The notes beneath the pieces are model-generated. The model did no database searches. It saw nothing but the letters and a program-made list of their open reading frames with translations, and was not told the DNA's origin. A stretch of DNA of 11,456 nt from Gemmatimonadales bacterium (GTDB lineage Bacteria; Gemmatimonadota; Gemmatimonadetes; Gemmatimonadales; GWC2-71-9), in assembly GCA_004525055.1 (NCBI GenBank), contig SPDF01000028.1:1-11456 (forward strand), read 5' to 3'. The translations under genes were made by a program, and so were the position numbers. Shown one piece after another: positions 6,902 through 11,456 of the stretch; position 1 is the first letter of the stretch; each line of letters opens with the position of its first letter.

Positions 6902-6939
6902 GGGATGAGGCGGGACAGCGGGGCAGGGGGGCAGCGGGG
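6902..6939 (+). repeat. G-rich degenerate short repeat with quadruplex potential
   Basis: Five runs of three or more G on the plus strand (6902-6904, 6912-6914, 6920-6923, 6926-6931, 6936-6939), the last four separated by 3-5 nt loops of ACAGC/CAG/CAGC type. This meets the usual G-quadruplex pattern. It lies in the upstream region of the minus-strand barrel gene, where the mRNA would be C-rich. No coding function is seen for 6857-7039 and no clear promoter hexamers were recognised. Confidence 0.4.
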
Positions 6940-7052
6940 CCGGACGACGTAAGACAATGCTGTGCCGGGCTTTCTGGGTTTCTGTCGAATCGTCAGTTCC
7001 CATTCCCGACTTGGCGGACAGGAATTGCACGGGCGAAGCGCGAAATTGCATG

Positions 7053-7083
7053 AAAAAATGCGGGGGGCAATCGCCCTCCCGCA
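7053..7083 (-). terminator. Intrinsic terminator of the metal uptake operon
   Basis: On the minus strand a GC-rich stem GCGGGAGGGC / GCCCCCCGC (one bulge, loop GATT) is followed by ATTTTTT. It starts 33 nt after the permease stop codon, so it closes the porin-binding protein-permease operon. Outer arms GCGAAAT (7040-7046) and ATTTCGC (7085-7091) can extend the structure. Confidence 0.92.
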
Positions 7084-7115
7084 GATTTCGCTCACCACCC
7101 CAATGTGCCGTCGGG

Positions 7116-7934
7116 CTACGCCGTCTGTGGAACAAATCTGCGGAGAATGAAGGCCAGCAGCAGCATGACACCGAAGGCACAAACAATCACCGGCCCCGTC
7201 GGCAAATCGTACTTGAACGACACGGCAATGCCGGCGGCCGAGGCCAGAATACCCGCAAACCACGAAGTAATCGCGAGGTATTTCTGATTGGACGTGAACT
7301 GGAACGCCACCGCGGCCGGCACCACGAGGAACGAGAAGACCAGCAACACACCGGCAATGGGAACGGAGAGGGTGATCACCACGCCGAAGCTCAGGTAGAA
7401 CCAGAAATCCCACCACCGGATGCTCCACCCATTGGCGAGCGCGGTTTCGGGCTCGAACGAGATCGTGAGGAAGCGGTTCCGCAGGACGAAATGGAAGACC
7501 CCCAACGCCGCATACACCGCGGCCATCTTGAGGATGGCGGGCCAGGTTACCCAGAGCAGGCTCCCGACCAGGATGTCCTTGATCGCTTCGCCTCCCCGCG
7601 GCACCCGATCGGCTACGAGGATTGCGGCCGCAGACGCCACGACGTATACGATGCCGATGATGGCCTCCTGCGGTACCCGTCCCTTTTCGTGGGTGCGGGT
7701 GAGCGCGAAGAGGGCGGCGCCCAGGGTGGTGAATCCGAGGGCGTAGACGTAGGACATCGTTGAACCGGGTTCGGAACCGGCGAAGATGGCCACCGTGGAC
7801 CCGAGCGCCGCCATCTGTGCAAGCGAGAGGTCCACGAAGATGACCTCACGCGCGATGATGTGGAGGCCGAGGTAGGAGTGGATGGCCACGATGACCATGC
7901 AGGCCGCCAGCGGCGGCAGGATCAGGTCGAGCAT
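7116..7934 (-). CDS. ABC-3 family metal transporter permease (ZnuB-like)
   Basis: Inner-membrane subunit of a metal ABC importer of the ZnuB/TroC/MntB family. The 272-aa chain is hydrophobic, with about eight membrane segments, the usual size for the family. Family landmarks include an N-terminal helix ending YLGLHII (21-27), the conserved DLSLAQMAALG (35-45), the VPIAGVLLVFSFLVVPAA segment (191-208) and DLPTGP (243-248) before the last helix. The ATG at 7934, giving MLDLILPP, matches typical family N-termini; the ATG at 7973 would overlap the upstream gene by 35 bp. The binding-protein gene stops 4 bp upstream, so the two are co-translated. The usual ATPase gene (ZnuC type) is not adjacent on either side; the intrinsic terminator follows directly. 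Substrate is probably Zn(II), judged from the binding protein; Mn(II) or Fe(II) cannot be excluded. Confidence 0.93.
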   Translation of the reverse strand: MLDLILPPLAACMVIVAIHSYLGLHIIAREVIFVDLSLAQMAALGSTVAIFAGSEPGSTMSYVYALGFTTLGAALFALTRTHEKGRVPQEAIIGIVYVVASAAAILVADRVPRGGEAIKDILVGSLLWVTWPAILKMAAVYAALGVFHFVLRNRFLTISFEPETALANGWSIRWWDFWFYLSFGVVITLSVPIAGVLLVFSFLVVPAAVAFQFTSNQKYLAITSWFAGILASAAGIAVSFKYDLPTGPVIVCAFGVMLLLAFILRRFVPQTA

Positions 7935-7938
7935 CGGC

Positions 7939-8964
7939 TCAGCTCTTCTCTCGGAAGGCGACAGCGAGGCCATTCACCCATGTGTCCACGAGCTCAAAGT
8001 AGGTGGCGACGCCGGGGGCGCCGAAGGTGTTCTCCGGCACGACGACGGCGGTGGCGCCGGTCTTGGCCGCCATCTGATCGATTTGCGACTTCGGAAAGTA
8101 GTTCGAAGCGAAGAGGGCCGGAATCTGCCGCTCCTTCATGAGCGCGATGACGCTCTCGACGTGCCTTGGCGTCGGTGGAATGCCGGGCTTTGCCTCGACG
8201 TAGGCGGCGCAGGTCACCTGGAAGCGGACGCTGAAATAGGCCCACTCCTTGTGGTAACAGGCCATTTCCTTGCCCCGGAAGTCGCTGCCGGCCTTGAGCC
8301 AGCCGCCGAGCTGATCGGCGAGCGGCTTGCCGTGCAGCACCGTCTTCGCAATGAATCCATCAAACTGACCCGTCTTGAGCAGGTTGAAGGCGGTGGCTGG
8401 CGTGAGGATGTCGACGAGATTCTTCCCGATGGTGGCCTCGAGGACCTTCTTCTCAAATTCGAGTTCCCGCGCCCGGTAGTAGTCGCTATTCGCTGGATCC
8501 ACCTTGGTCAAGCCTGTGAGAATGTTTCGGCCGATGATGATCCCGTTGATCGGGTCGGTGTGAATGTGGGGGTTTCCGGTGGCGTGGATGTCGCCGCCGG
8601 CACGGCTGAGTGAGGCCGGCACCTCGAGGAGGGTGATGCCGGTATAGACGGCCACATACCCCGGTGCCCCAGCCATGATCTTTCGGTTGCCGGCACGGTC
8701 GAGCAGGGTCGGCACCCAGAGTTCGAGGTCGAGGCCGGTCGTCACGAAGAGGTCCGCGTCTCGGAGCAGCGCCACGAAGCTGGGCTTCGGCTGGACGAAG
8801 TGCGGGTCTTCATCGCCTTGGGCGATGGACGTGACGGTGCCGCGGTCGCCCACGACTTCCCGCGCAATCGATCCATAGGTCGTCAGGCTGGTGACGACCT
8901 TAATCTGGGTGGTTGGCGGCGCGACCAGGAACGCAGCCAGGGCGAGCACTATGGATGCAAGCAT
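7939..8964 (-). CDS. Metal ABC transporter substrate-binding protein (ZnuA-like)
   Basis: Periplasmic cluster A-I (cluster 9) binding protein that captures a divalent metal for the permease. The 341-aa chain opens with a hydrophobic signal segment (1 to about 20) that oddly has no Lys/Arg and no lipobox. Likely ligands by family pattern: H55 in DPHFVQPKPS, H133 in GNPHIHTDP, H238 in YHKEW; an acidic fourth ligand is less clear, with E311 a candidate. A His rather than Glu at the third position favours zinc over manganese (ZnuA-like versus PsaA-like). The long His-rich loop of many ZnuA proteins is absent. A helix-rich linker (about 157-185) joins the two lobes. The start ATG lies one base after the stop of the porin gene (TGACATG), and no other start codon exists upstream in frame, so this start is secure although its Shine-Dalgarno is weak. 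Confidence 0.93.
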   Translation of the reverse strand: MLASIVLALAAFLVAPPTTQIKVVTSLTTYGSIAREVVGDRGTVTSIAQGDEDPHFVQPKPSFVALLRDADLFVTTGLDLELWVPTLLDRAGNRKIMAGAPGYVAVYTGITLLEVPASLSRAGGDIHATGNPHIHTDPINGIIIGRNILTGLTKVDPANSDYYRARELEFEKKVLEATIGKNLVDILTPATAFNLLKTGQFDGFIAKTVLHGKPLADQLGGWLKAGSDFRGKEMACYHKEWAYFSVRFQVTCAAYVEAKPGIPPTPRHVESVIALMKERQIPALFASNYFPKSQIDQMAAKTGATAVVVPENTFGAPGVATYFELVDTWVNGLAVAFREKS

Positions 8965-8965
8965 G

Positions 8966-10363
8966 TCAGTAGATCTCGTGTTTATGGGGGCCCATCGCCC
9001 AAACGACCTGGAGTGTCAGGTTGTCGAGCGATCCGGTGGAGTCGAGATGATTGCGGAACGCCTGGAGTCGGAGGTACACGAACTCGCTTTGCCACCATGT
9101 GGCGACGGCAGTCGCGCGCCAGGTCGCGTCGTCGGGTCCGACGGGCGCCTCGACGTAGTCGTACCGGCCCCCTACCACCCAACGCTTGCTGAGGCGCCAG
9201 CTCAAGTCGGAGTACATCCCGTAGCGAGTGGTGGTCGGCGCCTCGCTGAGGCGCTGGAGTCGGTACCCCTCCGTCCGCCAGGTGATTTCTTTCCGCGTCC
9301 CGGCGTCCGGAGGCCGGTAGGTGAAGCGCAGGTCGGCGCCGAAGAGACTGCTCTTGAGGCTAGAGTCACCATTCTGTGCCGCAATGCCGGTGAAGCCAAG
9401 TTGCACATAGGTACTACGGGAGAGCTGCCAGAAATTCTGCAGCCGGCCCAGGAGCGCCGGTTGGTTTCCGCCGTCGTTGAGCGATTCGCTCTCGATGGCG
9501 GCCGCCTGCAGGAAGATTTCCGAGGTGCCCTTGGCAATGGAGACTGGCAGTGTCGTGTAGAAGCTCGCGCCCACCCCGGCCAATCCATCCGGCGAAAGAA
9601 ACGCCTGATACACCAGTGGGTAGTTGGTCTCCGGCAGGGCGTGGCGATGCCAGCGATTCAGTTCACCCACCGCCATCCGGTACTTGCCGACGTCCGCGCG
9701 GAAACGGCCGGGAAGGCCGGTCCAGTAGATGTACGCTTCCTCCACGCCGAGTTCATCCGCACCCCAGGTGAGGAAGATCTTGGTCGCCGAGTAGGGGTCG
9801 AGAGTCGCCTGAAACGATACCTCAACTTCTGCAAGCTGAAGGTCGAGCCCCTCGACGTCTGTCTGGGCAGCGAACTGCACATCGCCGGTGGCGCTGATCT
9901 CGGGGTTCATGGACGACTGGTTGCGCTGACGGCTGACGAACACCGTTGGGGTGGTGATCGCGGTGTCCGCGGCTGGCGGGGCACCCGCGGCCATTGCCGC
10001 GCTGTCGGCGGCGGCGCGAATCGCGGCGAGTGGATCCTCAGCAGCATCTGCCGGCTGCACCGGCGTCGCGGCGACTGCACAGCGAGCAGTGACCGATGTG
10101 TTCACGCGTACGGTAAGAGCGGCCACGGTGGCCGCAAGCGAATCGACCGCTGCGTTTCCGGTCGGCTTCACGGCAGCCTGGGGAAGCGGCGGGGCGGCGG
10201 GGCAGTGCCCGGCGTCGAGGGAGTCCAGCCGGGCGGTCAGCGCCGTCACCGTACGGCGGAGCGAATCCACCGTGCCGGTGGGAACTCCCTGTGCCGCGGC
10301 GACGGACGCAGTGCCCCCCAGCATTGTTGTGGTCAAGACAGCCAAGCGGAGTAACGACCGCAT
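8966..10363 (-). CDS. Porin-like outer-membrane protein with coiled-coil N-terminus, metal operon
   Basis: A 465-aa exported protein whose gene leads a metal ABC transporter operon. The signal peptide runs to about residue 25 (VAAAQ). Two 23-residue repeats follow, V32-C54 and V73-C95, both beginning VDSL, with heptad-like leucines and ending in Cys. A Pro/Ala-rich linker comes next. From about 150 the barrel begins with NPEISATGDVQF, then strands such as LAEVEVSFQATLDPYS, VEEAYIYWTGLP and RADVGKYRMAVGELNR. This resembles phosphate-selective-porin-like or 'zinc-regulated outer membrane' proteins found beside Zn transporters. The chain ends in alternating strands with a short His tail (HKHEIY). 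The ATG at 10363 has AGGAGG 3 nt upstream; the ATG at 10375 has only AGGA directly abutting it. Likely role: passive entry of the metal or a chelate across the outer membrane. The family call is moderate, the barrel call strong. TonB dependence is not supported, as no plug domain is seen. Confidence 0.88.
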   Translation of the reverse strand: MRSLLRLAVLTTTMLGGTASVAAAQGVPTGTVDSLRRTVTALTARLDSLDAGHCPAAPPLPQAAVKPTGNAAVDSLAATVAALTVRVNTSVTARCAVAATPVQPADAAEDPLAAIRAAADSAAMAAGAPPAADTAITTPTVFVSRQRNQSSMNPEISATGDVQFAAQTDVEGLDLQLAEVEVSFQATLDPYSATKIFLTWGADELGVEEAYIYWTGLPGRFRADVGKYRMAVGELNRWHRHALPETNYPLVYQAFLSPDGLAGVGASFYTTLPVSIAKGTSEIFLQAAAIESESLNDGGNQPALLGRLQNFWQLSRSTYVQLGFTGIAAQNGDSSLKSSLFGADLRFTYRPPDAGTRKEITWRTEGYRLQRLSEAPTTTRYGMYSDLSWRLSKRWVVGGRYDYVEAPVGPDDATWRATAVATWWQSEFVYLRLQAFRNHLDSTGSLDNLTLQVVWAMGPHKHEIY

Positions 10364-10386
10364 GCGCCTCCTCATTCCTGTTGGAA

Positions 10387-10419
10387 GGAGCCGATGCGCG
10401 GGCTCCCGATGTCAATGGG
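10387..10419 (-). promoter_or_regulatory. Possible promoter/leader element of the porin-binding protein-permease operon
   Basis: The minus strand carries CCCATTGACAT (10419-10409), identical over 11 bp to the copper promoter region at 3095-3085 and containing TTGACA. Immediately downstream GGAGCC (10406-10401) and GGCTCC (10392-10387) form a 6-bp stem with an 8-nt loop. No good -10 is seen at 16-18 nt, where the stem lies. The promoter call is therefore tentative; the shared sequence is directly visible. Confidence 0.4.
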
Positions 10420-10437
10420 AAGACTAACCGAGGAGGG

Positions 10438-10773
10438 TCAGGCGGGCGGGGCGCGGGAATGCTGGAGGTTGATGAATGCCGTGGACTGAGGGCTGGCTGC
10501 CGATCGCGCGATGATGCGGCTTGCGAGGGGTAGGGGGATCCCGACCGTGTGAGCGCTGCCGATGCCCTGCCGTTGGGCGGCAGCGGGTTGCGCCAGCGTG
10601 CAACGGTCGGCGTGGTGCGAACCGCCCTGCGCCTCCACGTGGGTCACCCCCGCGCATGGATCCTGTCCCGCCACATGGAACATGGCGCCGTCGGCCAGCG
10701 GAACGCCGAGCGTTCCGAGGAGGAAGAGGCCGCAAAGGAGGGCGGATCGGAGGCGGGCGGTCAGGGAACTCAC
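10438..10773 (-). CDS. Small secreted Cys/His protein of unknown function
   Basis: No family recognised with certainty. From GTG 10773 the product is 111 aa; a TTG at 10809 would add 12 residues but falls inside a strong hairpin, and neither start has a Shine-Dalgarno. Residues 7-30 (RLRSALLCGLFLLGTLGVPLADGA) form a signal peptide or signal anchor. The mature part has a compact Cys/His patch: H33, C40, H45, H53, H54, C58, with spacing C-x4-H-x7-HH-x3-C. The remainder is low in charge with no clear domain. GC-rich third positions along the frame support real coding. It lies 74 bp upstream of the porin gene in the same direction, so it could join the metal operon or be transcribed separately. 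A metal-binding accessory role is inferred only from the patch and the neighbours. Confidence 0.55.
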   Translation of the reverse strand: MSSLTARLRSALLCGLFLLGTLGVPLADGAMFHVAGQDPCAGVTHVEAQGGSHHADRCTLAQPAAAQRQGIGSAHTVGIPLPLASRIIARSAASPQSTAFINLQHSRAPPA

Positions 10774-10792
10774 AAGGTGGAATGTGCCGGGT

Positions 10793-10818
10793 CGGCGCGC
10801 CTTGGACAAGGCGCGCCG
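10793..10818 (-). terminator. Strong hairpin after the right-edge gene, possible terminator
   Basis: Perfect 12-bp arms CGGCGCGCCTTG / CAAGGCGCGCCG with GA between them, 18 nt beyond the stop of the minus-strand gene ending at 10837. The position suits a terminator or an mRNA 3'-end stabiliser. No U-run follows on the minus strand, so intrinsic termination would be atypical. Confidence 0.5.
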
Positions 10819-10836
10819 GCCCCGCAGTTCTTCAGG

Positions 10837-11430
10837 TCAGTGCGAGTGATCCCCAACCATTTTGGGCGGCTCCCCCGAGTGGGAATACGGACCCTTCGGG
10901 CACTTGATGGCCGGATTGGTGGGAGAAAAGACGCCGGCAGGATTGGTCTTCCAGAGCCAGACGTGCAAATCGTAGTGGTGCAGGCCGGGCGGCATGATCG
11001 GCTCATGCCCTTCCATCGGACCCTCGAGCTGCTTGCCGAAGATGGTGGGCGGCGTGTCACCGGCCACCGCGACCGGCGCGAACCACTCGGCCGCCACGAG
11101 TTTGAGCTGGTCGCCGACCGGTTCGTAGATCAGGACCTGCGGTTTGGCCGGATCGAGCGTGGGGCCGACGTTCGCCATGTTCAGGAAGTGGACGCCCATG
11201 CCGCCGGCCACATAGTTCATGGTGCCTTCGGTGTGGCCCTTCGGAAAGTCGACGCAAATGAGGGTCGAGAGAAAACCGTTGGCCACGGCGACGATCGGGT
11301 CCTGGTACTTCTCCAGCCCGGCCTGCACGCTCAGCAACTCCGGCGAAAGCCCTGCGGCTCCGCCCTGAGCGTGTGCGACCGATCCCATGGTCAATAGTGC
11401 GGTGGTGATCGCCAGCACGTAGCGAGGCAA
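10837..11430 (-). CDS. Uncharacterised secreted protein, possibly truncated at the window edge
   Basis: The coordinates use the first in-frame start codon, a TTG at 11430 (197 aa), which has no Shine-Dalgarno. The frame stays open to 11456 with residues such as SRTTHR that would suit a signal-peptide n-region, so the true start is probably outside the window. The signal peptide ends AHA before Q22. The mature chain has the segments MNYVAGGMGVHF (71-82), LDPAKPQVLIYEP (92-104) and HHYDLHVWLWKTNPAGVF (151-168), and two cysteines (C59, C177). Histidines are concentrated late: H142, H151, H152, H156, H184, H195, H197. I know such secreted proteins with a DPxKPxxLxYEP core only as uncharacterised. 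No enzyme motif was identified. A metal-binding or redox-linked exported role is possible but unproven. Confidence 0.82.
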   Translation of the reverse strand: MPRYVLAITTALLTMGSVAHAQGGAAGLSPELLSVQAGLEKYQDPIVAVANGFLSTLICVDFPKGHTEGTMNYVAGGMGVHFLNMANVGPTLDPAKPQVLIYEPVGDQLKLVAAEWFAPVAVAGDTPPTIFGKQLEGPMEGHEPIMPPGLHHYDLHVWLWKTNPAGVFSPTNPAIKCPKGPYSHSGEPPKMVGDHSH

Positions 11431-11456
11431 GCGATGTGTGGTGCGGGAGAGGGCCG

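Noticed and set aside
6857..7186. 110-codon N-terminal extension of the small barrel protein
   Set aside because: It would run through the terminator of the upstream operon, and the internal ATG has an excellent Shine-Dalgarno followed by a signal peptide.
8891..10354. Long plus-strand frame of 487 codons opposite the porin gene
   Set aside because: Shadow of the porin; no signal peptide or recognisable motif, and no ribosome site.
7116..10375. Possible TonB-dependent receptor system
   Set aside because: The outer-membrane protein has no plug domain or TonB box that I can see and is too short for a typical 22-strand receptor.
10549..11397. Plus-strand frame of 282 codons over the right-edge genes
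   Set aside because: It spans two minus-strand genes with signal peptides and the hairpin between them; low-complexity Arg/Gly-rich product.
1..11456. CRISPR arrays, insertion sequences, integrase sites, tRNA genes, defence systems
   Set aside because: No regularly spaced direct repeats, transposase or integrase frames, or tRNA-like folds were found; gene content is metal transport and envelope proteins.

Overview
The window reads as chromosomal DNA from a high-GC diderm bacterium. Several products are built for an outer membrane: a long porin-like barrel, a small beta-barrel, a lipoprotein and a periplasmic binding protein. The repertoire (CsoR-type copper repressor, a small barrel with a CxxC early in the chain, many uncharacterised secreted proteins) fits Gemmatimonadota or a relative, but that placement is an inference from protein style, not from a marker gene. 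No tRNA, rRNA, CRISPR array, insertion sequence or phage gene is visible.

Copper block (20-3095, minus strand). A tight operon runs copZ (72 aa Cu(I) chaperone) -> copA (774 aa Cu(I) P1B-1 ATPase) -> csoR (123 aa CsoR/RcnR-family repressor); copA and csoR share a TGATG stop/start overlap. Upstream of copZ lies a 296-bp intergenic region with a consensus TTGACA, a C-tract flanked by TA steps that looks like a CsoR-family operator inside the promoter spacer, and a leader of about 110 nt with mutually exclusive hairpins. Divergent from it, on the plus strand, is a 550-aa protein that appears to be three GAF-like sensor modules with no output domain. It ends at a large nested palindrome between convergent genes.

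Envelope pair (4989-6856, minus strand). A small outer-membrane beta-barrel and an uncharacterised 421-aa lipoprotein, rich in HxxH pairs and cysteines, form a two-gene operon 11 bp apart.

Metal uptake block (7053-10419, minus strand). A porin-like outer-membrane protein with a Cys-ending coiled-coil repeat, a ZnuA-like binding protein and a ZnuB-like permease are almost contiguous and end in a classical intrinsic terminator. The ATPase subunit is absent from the window. The region in front of the porin shares an exact 11-bp sequence containing TTGACA with the copper promoter.

Right edge (10438-11456, minus strand). There is a small secreted Cys/His protein and a larger secreted protein of unknown function whose frame stays open to the window edge, with a strong 12-bp-arm hairpin between them.

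Taken together the window looks like a metal-homeostasis neighbourhood: copper export with its own sensor, a candidate three-layer zinc (or similar divalent metal) import path lacking its ATPase, and several unassigned His/Cys-rich exported proteins. No mobile or defence system is seen.
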